A stretch of 31,509 nt of DNA, from contig MNCI01037560.1 of assembly GCA_015680685.1 (NCBI GenBank), forward strand, positions 223,985 to 255,493, in the 5' to 3' direction. This document shows positions 8,640-18,288 of this stretch, in pieces; within the stretch, counting starts at the first letter, position 1; each line of letters starts with the position of its first letter. The translations under genes and the position numbers were made by a program. This DNA is from Gnetum montanum. Taxonomy: Eukaryota > Streptophyta > Gnetopsida > Gnetales > Gnetaceae. Below the pieces are notes generated by a model. It ran no database searches, was not told where the DNA came from, and saw only the letters and a list, made by a program, of their open reading frames with translations.

Positions 8640-10620
8640 TGACTACACTAACATAACACTAGAAAAACTATCACTTCAATTCTATCTCCCATCATACATT
8701 CCTAGAAACCTTAGGATATGGCCAAACACACAAAATTTTGTCAAAAATTGATGGTTTCTCAAAGTTATGTTGAATGGAAGCAGGGGACTATGTTGGACCA
8801 ACGTAGCCTCAACTATTGCCAACATAGTCCCAATGGATACCCAACATAGTCCATCCAAAAAATAAACAAAAATGATAAACACAACCTTCAGTAAATCATG
8901 GAATACCATGTAGACATGTTGAATTCCAACACTTGCAGTTGTTAGTCACCTTTTACAATCTTAACCTAGACTACACTAGATGAAAGTAGGGACTACACTG
9001 GCCCAGCATAGTCGTAGCCCAAGGCCAATGTAATCCACTAAGAATGGGTAAAATCAACCAAAACCAAGGTAAATTGACACTCAAAAATCCTAAAACCCCA
9101 TTTTGAGAACTTTCTAATCATGAAGCCTAGTTTCTCCATAATTTTAGCACCCAACACATGGACTACCCTATGGGATGAGGGAGACTATGTTGGGCTAGTG
9201 TAGTCACTTTCCAAGCCTAGCATAGTCCCCAAAAAATTAATAAAATATATCAAACCCCCATGTAAATCAACCCACAAGAACCTTAGAATGCCACTTGAGA
9301 TTGCTAGATAATAAATTTTACATTTTTCCACCATTCTCAACCTTCTTAACTAGGACTACATTGGAGGGAGGAGAGGACTACACTAGGCCAACATAGTCCT
9401 TGCCCAAGCCCAGTGTAGTCTCTCAAAAAAAGTTTAAAATTTTTTCCAAAAGACTCAAAATTTCTGTTAACAAGACCAGGAAGCCTATCCAAGCTTTTGT
9501 GACCTTGAAACTTTCATTTTTATAATTTTTGACTTTCATAACCTTGACTACACTAAGGTAAGGCTAGGACTATGTTGGGCCAATGTAGTTCCTCTCAATC
9601 CCCAACTTAGTCCCCACTAAACTACCCAAGATGTGCTAGAAAAACACCAAACTCTCTCTCGATGAACGCTAAAGCCTCACTGGAAACTTATAGATCATAA
9701 AGTCCATCTTTTTCCATTATTTTTTGCCATCAAAGTTTGGACTATGGTGGAGAAATTTGGGACTATGCTAGGCCAATGTATTCCCTCTCTAGATCTAACA
9801 TAGTCCCCATAAATTTACCAAAATATTGACCAAAACAACTTGTACTTCACTTCCAAAAGCCCTTGGGCCTACCAAAGTTGATTTTGGCAAGCTAAAATCA
9901 TTTTTTAACCTTTTCAACTTGACTATGTTGGTAGGGAGACTAGGACTATGCTAGGTCAAAGTAGTTCCTACCCAAGCCTAGCTTAGCTTCCCCTCCCCTC
10001 CTCCCACCCACCCCCCTAAAATGCCCCAAACATGGCCAAATTTACCTTAGAACTATTCAAATCAACTCCTAGAAACACCTAGAACCATGCCAGAACATAG
10101 AACCTTAGGAAACTAATCAAAATCCATTTTCCACTCCTAACTACACTAAGGAAGCTAGGGATTATGCTAGGCTAGTGTAGCCCCACTTGGGAGGGAAAAT
10201 GTGGCAATGAAAACCAATAGTAAGTAGCTTAAAATGGCCTAAAATTGATATAGAATGACCAAAACCTTACCCCCATGACTTTCAATCACAAATTTCACCT
10301 CATTTTAGCCCTGGAAACCTCAATAAACTCATTCATCTCCTTGTGACTATGCTGGGGCCTAGTAGCCCAATGTAGCCATAATAAGAAACAAGTTTTTTCC
10401 ACCTTTTGGAAGCCAAAATAGTGTTAAAAATTTCCAATCTTTAATACCTACTCCTTATGCTAGTTTTTTAGACTATCAGAAGCCCAAACACAACCATACC
10501 AAGCCCTAGAAAGTTCCCCTAAAGGTCAACTATGCTAAAAGAAGGCAGGACTATGTTGGGCTAGCATAGTCCCCAATAGGACCTAGCATAGTGACAATAA
10601 AGGTGCCTTGTTTTCTTTGC
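8640..10620. repeat. Ten-unit ~196-bp tandem array of GACTA-type half-sites
   Basis: Each unit contains a dyad, GGACTAYRYTRGG facing CCARYRTAGTCC, starting at 8785, 8990, 9182, 9375, 9567, 9760, 9943, 10159, 10344 and 10548. Spacings are 205, 192, 193, 192, 193, 183, 216, 185 and 204 bp. Most units also have an extra forward half-site 20-35 bp before the dyad (for example GACTACACTA at 9545) and an extra reverse half-site 15-25 bp after it (CCAAGCCYARCRTAGTCC). The order is therefore two forward then two reverse. The filler is A-rich and more diverged than the half-sites. The array starts about 450 bp upstream of the antisense gene's proposed ATG. Confidence 0.85.
9990..10016 (-). other. Predicted G-quadruplex motif (minus strand)
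   Basis: The plus strand has C-runs of 4, 4, 3, 3 and 6 separated by loops of 1, 4, 1 and 1 bases. The minus strand thus carries five G-runs of at least three, meeting the usual G-quadruplex pattern. It lies in a filler segment of the 196-bp array and stands out in AT-rich DNA. Confidence 0.7.
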
Positions 10621-11059
10621 TTCAAAACTACTCCAGAAAGACCTCCTCATGTGCCCAAACTCTCCTAGCAACCTTATAGCCTTGTACAATGGCCCACTAA
10701 GGCCTAAAACTAATATAATCTAACCTTTTTTTACCAATATCAGCCAATTTTTGTCATATGTATTTCATTTTCACATATTTGACCTTGTTTTTGGCTTGCA
10801 TTGTTGACCTTTTTTCTCATAAATTGACTTTATACAGCCATCATATAACTTTTTTTTTTTTACCATGGTCACCCTATTTCCTCTCTTATGGCCTTTGGAG
10901 GACCCTATATGGCCTTTGTTTGATCCCATTGGTCATTATTTACCTATTATAGCCTTGTTTAACCTTGTTCATTTTTTTTATCATTGGAATAACATATGTT
11001 TACCAAAGTATCTTATATCATTTTAACATGTTTTACTCATTTTTATCCAGGTGCCACTT
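10621..11059. other. T-rich interval between array and element B
   Basis: Long T runs and short unrelated open stretches only. A 5' LTR, primer-binding site or gag of element B would be expected here and none is recognisable. Confidence 0.4.
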
Positions 11060-11273
11060 ATTATGCTTATGGTTGCTATGCAAGATTGAAGTATGGATGC
11101 TTGGAAACAAATTACCTTGCCTTTGAGCCTAAGCGGGCCTCATGGTGATGTTGAATGATATATTAATCCTAATTGTTTAGATCTTGAGCCTAGGAGTCTT
11201 GTCAACCACATAGCCTCAATCGAAAAACCTCTAAAATGGCCTGAAAACCTAGTTAAAACCCTTTATCTAAAGA

Positions 11274-11352
11274 CTAGTGGCATAATTAAAGACTCTCTGG
11301 CTAAGGTTCCTAGAGGCCAGTGACATAACTAAAGACTCTCTAGTTGAGGTTC
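11274..11352 (+). repeat. Two-copy 43-bp tandem duplication in element B linker
   Basis: A 36-bp segment beginning CTAGTGGCATAATTAAAGAC at 11274 recurs with several changes at 11317 (period 43 bp). It lies in the region leading into reverse transcriptase. As 43 is not a multiple of three, it would shift the frame. Confidence 0.6.
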
Positions 11353-11432
11353 TCATCACAACACATAGTGGTGACAAGAAAACCCTTAAATTCAATTCCT
11401 CATTAGAACCTCAACAGACTCAAGACATCACC

Positions 11433-11474
11433 AAGGTCCTACAAAAAAACATTAAGGTCCTACAAAATAACATT
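11433..11474 (+). repeat. Two-copy 21-bp in-frame duplication before reverse transcriptase
   Basis: AAGGTCCTACAAAA-type units at 11433 and 11454 differ at one position. They encode two heptapeptides (KVLQKNI, KVLQNNI), preserving the frame. The segment is the usual 'VLKENIKAFAW' lead-in of plant Ty3/gypsy pol. Confidence 0.7.
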
Positions 11475-12299
11475 AAGGCCTTTGCCTAGTCATATGAGGA
11501 TATGCTAGCCTTACTTCTACATCTATCCAAAAACAATATCATACTTGATCCTAACATTAGACCAATTAAGTAAAAAATGCACAAGATTAGACCAAACTTA
11601 GCCTTGGTGATTCATGATGAAATTACCAAGCTAATTTCATTAGAGCTATTGACTAGGTAGAGTCAGTATCTAACATCATGGTAGTCCCTAAGAAAAATGG
11701 GAGTATCCATATTTGCATCAATTTATAAGACCTAAATCAAGCAACCATCAAGGATGACTTTCCTTTGCCTAGTATTGATCAACTCATTGATACCATAGCT
11801 AGACATGCTTATTGTCCTTTATGGATGGGTTCTTAGGATATGATCAAATTAGAATCAACCCAAAACATCAACTTAACACAACCTTCATGATCCCTTAGGG
11901 GATCTTTTGCTACCTCATGATGCCTTTTGGCCTTAAGAACATAGGAGGAACCTATTAAAGAGCCATGACATATATCTTCGGTGACTACATGTTAGGATTA
12001 CTCAACAATTATGTAGATGATATAGTTGTTAAATCTAAAGTGGCTAGTGATCATGTTAATGACCTAGACCTTGTTTTTAAACAATTCCTCAAATATGATC
12101 TTATACTCAATCCCAAGAAATATGTTTTGGATGTTAATACTAGTAAGATGCTCAGCTTTGTGGTATTTGAAGTAGGGATTCACGTCGATCCTAATAAGGT
12201 TAAGGCCATATCCAAGTTAGCAATGCCTACCAACCTTAAGAATCTTCAAGGGCTACAAGGTAGGTTACAATTTATTCATAGGTTCATTACTAGGCTTAC

Positions 12300-12790
12300 A
12301 AATACTACAACCCATGCAACATTTTCTTAAGAAAGGAGTTCACTATAAGTGGATAACTTAATGCCAAGAAGCCTTTGAAAACCTTAAACAAGAATTGGTA
12401 TAACTACCAACAGTTTATCCTCCACAAGAGGGTAGACCATTTTACATCTATCTTGTCATCTCTAACATGTCCATCTCTCCTTACTTTGTCAAAAATGTGA
12501 TGATAGAGCAGAGAGACCAATATATTACCTTATTCATGCATTAGTATCCCATGAGACTAGGTATTCTAAAGTGGAGAAGTATTGTCTAGCACTAGTCTTC
12601 TCATTGAAAAAGTGAAGACACTACCTCTTTAGGAGCTAGGTCAACGTCATTTGCAAAGGCAACATACTTAGGGTCATAATGATCAAAATTTACAAGAGTA
12701 GCCATATAGCTTAATGGAAAGTCATAACAACAGAGTTTGACCTTCATTACATTTCTCAATCTTTGACAAAAGGTCATCTATAACCATATA
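12300..12790 (+). pseudogene. Element B: decayed RNase H domain
   Basis: Downstream of the reverse transcriptase a shifted frame reads HFLKKGVHYKW, QEAFENLKQEL, PQEGRPFYIYLVISNMSIS and, after a second shift, YSKVEKYCLALVFSLKK and KVITTEFDLHYIS. This is the order of the gypsy RNase H domain (core strand, then the YS.(V/L)EK helix, then the FDL(R/H)Y end). The first catalytic Asp position (normally in 'YLxVSDxAVS') reads NMSIS and looks lost. RNase H removes RNA from the RNA:DNA hybrid during reverse transcription. Confidence 0.75.
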
Positions 12791-12869
12791 GCTTATAGTT
12801 TCATCTATTAATGACCAAGAAATCATAAACCTCCAGTTCCTCGATGAAAATGTCAACATCATTAACCAA

Positions 12870-13130
12870 GTGTGTAAGGGCTATGAGGTAGTCATGTACT
12901 TTGACAGAGCTTCAATTGCCCATGGGGCCAATGCTGCTGCCATCATGACATTTCCATCTAGTGAAATCTGATCCTTCACCTATCATTTTGAGTTTCCATG
13001 CACAGACAACATAGTGGAGTATGAAGGTATAATTAGAGGAATGATGGTAGGCACATGACCTAGGAATTAAGCATTTGATAATCAAGGGTAATTCACAACA
13101 TGTGGTCAACCAAGTAACCAAGGTTTACAC
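12870..13130 (+). pseudogene. Element B: second (archaeal-type) RNase H domain
   Basis: One frame reads VMYFDRASIAHGANAAAIM, then FEFPCTDNIVEYEGIIRGMM, then DNQG and a QHVVNQV-like end. This matches the extra RNase H that Tat-lineage plant elements carry between the ordinary RNase H and integrase; the usual motifs are FDGAS.xxxGAGAG and EFP.TNN.AEYEAL. The first motif has DR for DG, and the EYE glutamate is kept. Its presence is the strongest sign that B belongs to the Tat/Ogre group rather than Athila or chromoviruses. Confidence 0.75.
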
Positions 13131-13541
13131 ATGTAAATCCAAACATTTACAACCTTACTATGACTTAGGAAAGTAACTATTATAGCATTTTACAAATGTT
13201 GATATCCAACATATTCCTTGAAAAAAGAATGCCATATCCAATGCCATCACAATACTAGCCCTCAACATTACACCAAATGTGTTTAGCAAAAGTTATCCAC
13301 CTTAACTGTGGAATGTGCTATCCCCATCATGTAGGGAACGAAGGATACCTTTGTGGTCATAGTTCATACTGCTCTTGTAAAGGAGTGGTATGACAATATT
13401 ATGTTTTACCTTACACATGGTAAATCTTCACAAGGCTTAACTACTACTCAAAAGGATGTTGTATGTAAATGATCAAAATAATATGTCATTATAGGTGATA
13501 ACACGTTATGTTGATGATCCTACAATGGCATATTGTTAAAG
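13131..13541 (+). pseudogene. Element B: degraded linker between RNase H and integrase
   Basis: Pieces of coding sense remain (for example PYYDLGK near 13155), but no continuous frame is recognisable. The position corresponds to the variable tether before the integrase zinc-binding domain. Confidence 0.5.
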
Positions 13542-14666
13542 TGCTTGGGTAGAGCCAAAGCTAGAATAGTCATAGAGCAAGTTCATGAGGGTGTTTGTGG
13601 TGGACATATAGGACCTAGAGCCATGGCCACTAAGATTAGATGGTTAGGTTATTACTAGCCTGATATGGAAAATGTTTGCCTCTAGAAGGTCAAAACTTGT
13701 GACACATGCCAATGGCATAGCAACCTCATACACATATCACTAATTGAGTTACACACTACTCAAATCACTTAGACATTCCAATAGTGGAGATTGAATATCA
13801 TTAAACCTATAACACCTAAGTCCTTTGTAGGGCGTAACTTCATCATCACTACAACTGAATACTTTACTAAGTGGATTGAGGATATTTCCCTAAGGAAAAT
13901 GACATCTAAACAAGTTTGTAGGTTCATCCTAGACAACATAGTGACCTGCTGTGGTATACCTATGACCATAGTCATAGACAATGAACCATATTTTAGTAGT
14001 GAAGAAATGGAAAATTTTTATCATGATCTAGGCATTAAACACTCTTTCTTGTTACCTTATTATCCTTAGGCCAATAGACAAGCAAAAGCAAACAACAAAT
14101 CCATCATCAACTTGATCAAGAATATGCTTAACAATAGTAGTTTTAAATGGCATGAATGGCTTGTCCACGCACTTTGGGTCTATAGAACAACGTACCGTAC
14201 TACAATAGGCATGACCCCTTATAGCCTCATTTATGGTTTTAAAGCTATTTTACCTCTTGAATTATAAGTACCATCACTCCAAGTGGCCTTATCCAACTTC
14301 ATCAGTAATGAGTAGAGCAAGGAGTTACGAATCATGGACCTAGACTCAGTCGAGGAGTAATGGGTGTAAATGCTTACTCACATTAAACACTATCAAAATA
14401 GGTAGAAATGGAAACACCATCATAACATGGGCAAGCACAAGATCAAGAAAGGAGACCTAGTCCTTAAGGTCATTCACAAGCATGTAGAAAAATTCTTAGT
14501 CAACTAGGAAGGAGATTTCTTGGTCACTAAGGCCTATGTCAATGGGGCCTACCAAATAGTAGACATGGATGGGAATGACCTGGCCAATTTAATCAATCAT
14601 TCTTATCTCAAATCATACTACATGTAGCTTGTAGTAGCCATGACATTAATGATCCTAAACAAGTGA
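13542..14666 (+). pseudogene. Element B: decayed integrase with GPY/F-type C-terminus
   Basis: Integrase inserts the DNA copy into the chromosome. About 375 codons stay in one frame, with nine TAG and three TAA but no indel. The N-terminal H2C2 zinc domain is visible (HEGVCGGH at 13584, CDTCQ near 13701). The core begins near 13780: the usual GLDIIGP reads RLNIIKP (first catalytic Asp to Asn). The second Asp survives in VIDNEPYF (about 13975). The glutamate in the usual QAE motif is Lys (RQAKANNKS at about 14076). A C-terminal module reads KKGDLVLKVI, then GAYQIVDMDGNDLANLIN and LKSYYM, the GPY/F-type end. The frame closes at TGA 14664-14666. Both catalytic losses are G-to-A type. Confidence 0.88.
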
Positions 14667-14687
14667 GCTTGATCTCTATGGTCCACT

Positions 14688-14780
14688 AAGACCTTAAACT
14701 ACCATCACAACTTACCAAGGCCTTAAATTGGCAATGCATCCTACTAATGCCTTCGACTGACAACATGTGACCTTGAATAG
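14688..14780 (+). repeat. Post-pol short tandem repeat, copy in element B
   Basis: Units resembling AAGRCCTTAAAYTGGCAAT start at 14688, 14717, 14746 and about 14766, mostly 29 bp apart. They begin 22 bp after the integrase stop and match the repeat at 2581-2690. This is 3' untranslated sequence of the Tat-like family. Confidence 0.6.
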
Positions 14781-15067
14781 CTAGATTGGCTAAACCATCC
14801 TTCATGGCCTAATGTGTCTTATTGTGATAACATAATTTCTCTCTCTATTTTTCTAGTTCTCTTGGAGTTGTGTTTGTAGGATGAAGCCTAGAGCCATCAC
14901 AAGGGTGCAACTCATGGAAATAAGTCACCACATAACCTCACTGCACAAAATTTGTTGAATCTGTCCAAAAGTGATTGTTCCATATTGTTTCCTATGAATC
15001 AAACCTAGTAGCTTGAATATAAACTTCCTATACCTTGAGTAGCAATGTTGACCTATGATCTACCTCC
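14781..15067. other. Element B 3' flank, no gene
   Basis: Non-coding, with a T-rich segment at 14838-14880. Presumably 3' untranslated sequence before an LTR that I could not delimit. Confidence 0.4.
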
Positions 15068-15283
15068 AAGTCCACTTAAATGTAACACATCTCATTTAGT
15101 GGGAAAATGCTAAGTCCATCAAGCATAACACACCTCATTTGATGGGAAAACCCCCAAGTCCACTTGAATGTAACACATCTCATTCAGTGGGAAAATGCTA
15201 AGTCCATCAAGTGTAACACACCTTGTTTAATGGGAAAACTCCAAGCCTGTTAAATATAACACAACACATTCAATGAGGAAACC
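15068..15283 (+). repeat. 44-bp minisatellite with 88-bp higher-order period
   Basis: Five units start at 15068, 15112, 15156, 15200 and 15243. Each has AAGTCCAYYWARNNTAACAC followed by a TCATTYAGTGGGAAAA-like end. Units 1 and 3 (CACTTRAATGTAACACATCT) resemble each other more than units 2 and 4 (CATCAAGYRTAACACACCT), giving an 88-bp dimer. Unit 5 is more diverged. It lies in the 3' region of element B. Confidence 0.8.
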
Positions 15284-16261
15284 ACATCAAAATCAACCTT
15301 GGAAAAGAGAACATTACCTTGAAGTGGAGTATTGGTTCCTCAAATGCATCTACCTAGGGAACCATACTTCTAAACACAAAGTGCATAACCTAAACTATTT
15401 GACCAATATTTGTTAACCCTCATGACCATTTTTTCATGACCTCATTACCATTTCATCATCATGGCCTCACTTCAAGCACTCTTGAGCACAATTTGATACT
15501 ATTCAATCAAGCACAAAGAAAAGACGTTGGTGATGGACCTATAGTGGTGTTTTGTATTCTTTGTCGATGCCTCTCGAGTTAATCCTCTAAACACCAATAA
15601 AAAGGAACCAATGAAACACCACCAAAATTCATGTTACAAATACCACTTTTCAGTTTGAGGTAAAGTTTCATTTTAAATGTAAGATATGTAGTACATAAGC
15701 TAAAATCTTGCATATTTCAACTTTTTGGGGCTGAAAAATGCTTCAAAAGTTGTTATTATCTCATTTCCCAACTAGAAATAGGTACCGCATGTCCATATTT
15801 AGGCTTGGGAAGGTCAAAAACATCATTGAAATGGCTAAAAATGGCATTCTCATGAGTTTTTGTAGGGCTATAGCCCCAACTACGTTGGAGCCATCTTCAG
15901 TAGGCACAATAGCTATAGTAGTCACAGTAGCCATAGTAGCTACAATAGTTATTGTAATCACCAAGAGCAGGTAGAGGTGCAATGTAGGCGTTGTTGGGAT
16001 GGTCATTTCTCCAACACCAGCCAACACATGCATCCCAAGTCAACAATAGCCAAACAACAATCTTCACTAAGCATGACACTTTTCAATGGGTACCACCATT
16101 TTTGTAGTTTCCATTTGTCTTTCCATTTCCAAATACTATTCTATTCCCCATTTCCAATGCCTTTAGCAAAGTTACAAAAGCATGTTTATTATTTATAGTA
16201 AACAAATGGGTTTTGTGGGTGTAGTTCATTCTAGACTTACCACAAATACCACATATGTTGC
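15284..16261. other. Unassigned AT-rich interval
   Basis: No protein family recognised. Around 15905-15960 there is an irregular run of GTAGYYA-like words (ATAGTAG, CAGTAGCC). Short open stretches on both strands at 15738-16198 overlap each other and have simple-sequence composition, so they are not called. It may contain an undetected LTR of element B. Confidence 0.4.
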
Positions 16262-16460
16262 TAGTAGTTGGTTGACTATGCTAGCAATAGTTGGTTGACT
16301 ATGCTTGCAATAGTTGGTTGACTATGCTGGCAATAGTTGGCTAATGATGTTGGCAATAGTTGGCTAACTACACTAAGTAGTAGTTAACTGACTATGTTGA
16401 GCAATAGTTGGCTGACTATGTTAAGCAGTAGTTGATTGACTATGTTGATAGTAGTAGTTG
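16262..16460 (+). repeat. 23-24-bp minisatellite, about nine units
   Basis: Units of TAGTTGGTTGACTATGCTRG plus CAA start at 16265, 16288, 16311, 16334, 16357, 16381, 16405, 16429 and about 16453. The first five intervals are near-exactly 23 bp; later ones are 24 bp after an added base (GTTGAGCAA type). Divergence rises towards the right. TGACTATG recalls the GACTATG half-sites of the 196-bp array. Confidence 0.85.
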
Positions 16461-17260
16461 TTACAACCCATAATCAATGCCAATTTTTTAACAATCAGTG
16501 GCAATCAATGACAAGCCTTAAAATGACAAATCTAAGCTATAAAAGCCCAATGTTGGCACCATCTCTAGGTTTCAAATTTTGGCATTTTGTAATCTTTACA
16601 ACATTGGGAATTTTCTCAATTGGCATTACATACAACGATTCCAAACTCTGGGCACTTTGGCACTTTAGCACTTTGGCATTTCAAAGCCATTCCACAATAA
16701 TATCATTTCCCATTCTTAAAATCATTCCCATTACCCATCAAACCCATTCATAATCCAACTACATTTTCAATAGCATGAATTGGCACTACACTAGGCATAA
16801 ACACCCCCATGTAAATTCCATTACTGCTAAAAGTGTGAGCCCCCACCACATTTCCATCTCCATTGAAAGTCATCAAAACCCATTGCAGGTGTTACATCCT
16901 TCCCATGGTAGTGCCATTTAGTGGTAGAAACTAGGACTACGCTAGGCACAAAGACTCCCATGTAATTTTCATTATCCCAAACATGCAATTTCAATCCAAT
17001 TTCCATGTAGCCAATTTGCTGAAAACTAATGCAAAATTGTAGTAGACTGAACTTGGGAAGAAATTGAATCATGGAGAAAACGTACTGCAATAGACTTCAA
17101 TCTTTGGCAAGCAACTTTCTGTGGCCTTGGCACAATATTATAGACCATTAACCCAACCTCTTTTATATTCTTTTATAAATTTGTTGGTTTACGTTGTGTA
17201 AATTTTAGATTCCATTTCTATTTCCACATTTATTTCTATAACTATAATTTCATTTTAAAT
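16461..17260. other. Unassigned interval with a ~150-bp-spaced repeat pair
   Basis: Two related segments, ACTACACTAGGCATAAACAC at about 16784 and ACTACGCTAGGCACAAAGAC at about 16935, are each followed by CCCATGTAAWTTYCATTA. They contain the ACTACACTAGG word of the 196-bp array. No coding sequence recognised. The right end abuts the LTR of element C. Confidence 0.45.
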
Positions 17261-17370
17261 TGTTGATGAGTCACATTTTCTTAGGTCTTGTCAATGTGGC
17301 CTCGTTGATAAGACCTGTTGACATGGGATTTGATGCATTGACATGGCCTCAACACAGTGTATGTTTTGCC

Positions 17371-17378
17371 TATAAATA
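17371..17378 (+). promoter_or_regulatory. TATA box of element C LTR
   Basis: TATAAATA follows a GC-containing U3 segment (GCATTGACATGGCC). The same position in the other two LTRs is also CCTATAAATATG. It likely sets the RNA start of the element. Confidence 0.7.
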
Positions 17379-17548
17379 TGTGCTCACCCACTATGTTTAT
17401 GGCATCTTTGGTCATAGTTGTAGCAGAGCTCTTGTAGTTTGTCATTTGAAAGTTAGAATATTTTTTCTAAGTGCTTGCAGTAGGAGTCAAAGAGTGTATG
17501 AATCTATATTTGAGCACTGTTGTACCTAAGCACGATAGTGGATGTAGA

Positions 17549-17554
17549 AATAAA
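17549..17554 (+). terminator. Poly(A) signal of element C LTR
   Basis: AATAAA about 175 bp after the TATA box is conserved in the other LTRs (28326, 31350), as expected at the end of the R region. Confidence 0.55.
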
Positions 17555-18125
17555 GACGATCTTTCTAATAAACCTTGTAGCACTTTGAAATAGATTAATT
17601 GTTTATTTGTGCATTTAATGTTTTATGCAATTTCCTTTAATGCTTTAAGTAATTAAGTTAAATTAACCTAGATTAAATAGAAATTAATTAAGCGCATAAG
17701 TACAACCACTTTGAACATATGCTTGGCACTTGGTAATCCCAATAACACTTAATGTTTGGTAACCCAGTAGCATTAAACGTGTTTAGGATGTGTATGGCAA
17801 GTGGGAATGGATGCTTATGTTAGGATTAGTTAGGTGTAGCTGATTAGATTAAATTAGTAGTTTAATTATTTTATTTTATTCATTATTCCTTATCCTTAGG
17901 CAACTTAAAACATAAAAATGATAAAAATCATATGCCTTAGTTGCACTTAACCTTATCTTTGCATTTCACAAGTGTAATTGGAAAGACAATGATTGTAATG
18001 GTAAGTTTTACTTCCTAGAGACCAGTGTGCTTAGAAGGCTATAAGTCCATGAAATTATACTAGATCATGCATGAATGCTTAGTGATTTGTATGGTTGGGC
18101 ATAGGACCTACTGATCACTCATCAT

Positions 18126-18143
18126 TGGTCCCATTATTGAGGA
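18126..18143 (+). other. Degenerate tRNA-Asp primer-binding site of element C
   Basis: One base after the LTR end, TGGTCCCATTATTGAGGA aligns with the Athila-type tRNA-Asp site TGGCGCCGTTGCCGGGGA (from memory). Five of the six differences are C/T or G/A transitions. Position and orientation fit a 5' LTR. Confidence 0.75.
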
Positions 18144-18288
18144 CTTGTAGTTTGATATGTGCACTATCTAGGACTTAGTGAATATTATTTAAGAATCATT
18201 GGAATGAATCCTAAGGTCATAATCATTTTAAAAAATTAATTATTATAATTATAATTAAATCATACTAAATTTTTATTTAATCTAAAAT

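Larger units (their letters stand above)
11060..12330 (+). pseudogene. Element B: decayed reverse transcriptase of Tat lineage
   Basis: Reverse transcriptase copies the element RNA into DNA. Landmarks in order: linker with SYEDML (about 11495), DPNIRPIKQK (about 11550), then fingers VVPKKNGSIHICINL and DDFPLPSIDQLID (about 11680-11795). After a frame change near 11800 come SFMDGFLGYDQI (11815-11850), MMPFGLKN (about 11920-11943), and the catalytic YVDD at 12010-12021. A connection region continues to QGRLQFIHRF. All three catalytic aspartates (MDG at 11824 and both in YVDD) remain, although stops such as the TAG at 11896 and the TAA at about 11956 kill the frame. The 5' part of the element is missing. 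RNase H follows directly. Confidence 0.85.
17261..18124 (+). repeat. LTR of Athila-like element C
   Basis: The repeat starts TGTTGATGAGTCA and ends ATCA directly before a primer-binding site, giving TG...CA ends and 864 bp. It aligns by eye along its length with 28044-28942: TATA box, a GTAGGAGTCAANGAGTGTA segment, a poly(A) signal, an AATAAACCTTGTAG-like segment, and a matching 3' half. The two copies differ at many positions, so the insertion is old. The plus orientation agrees with the gag and pol that follow. Confidence 0.85.

Noticed and set aside
8640-10620. CRISPR array
   Set aside because: Units are long, diverged and contiguous, with no short identical repeat/unique spacer pattern, and the surroundings are plant retrotransposons.
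10621-11060. 5' LTR of element B
   Set aside because: No TG...CA boundary, TATA/poly(A) pair or primer-binding site was found, and nothing matches a downstream copy.
15738-16198. Overlapping open stretches on both strands
   Set aside because: They come from simple GTAG/ATAG-like sequence, overlap each other and match no family.
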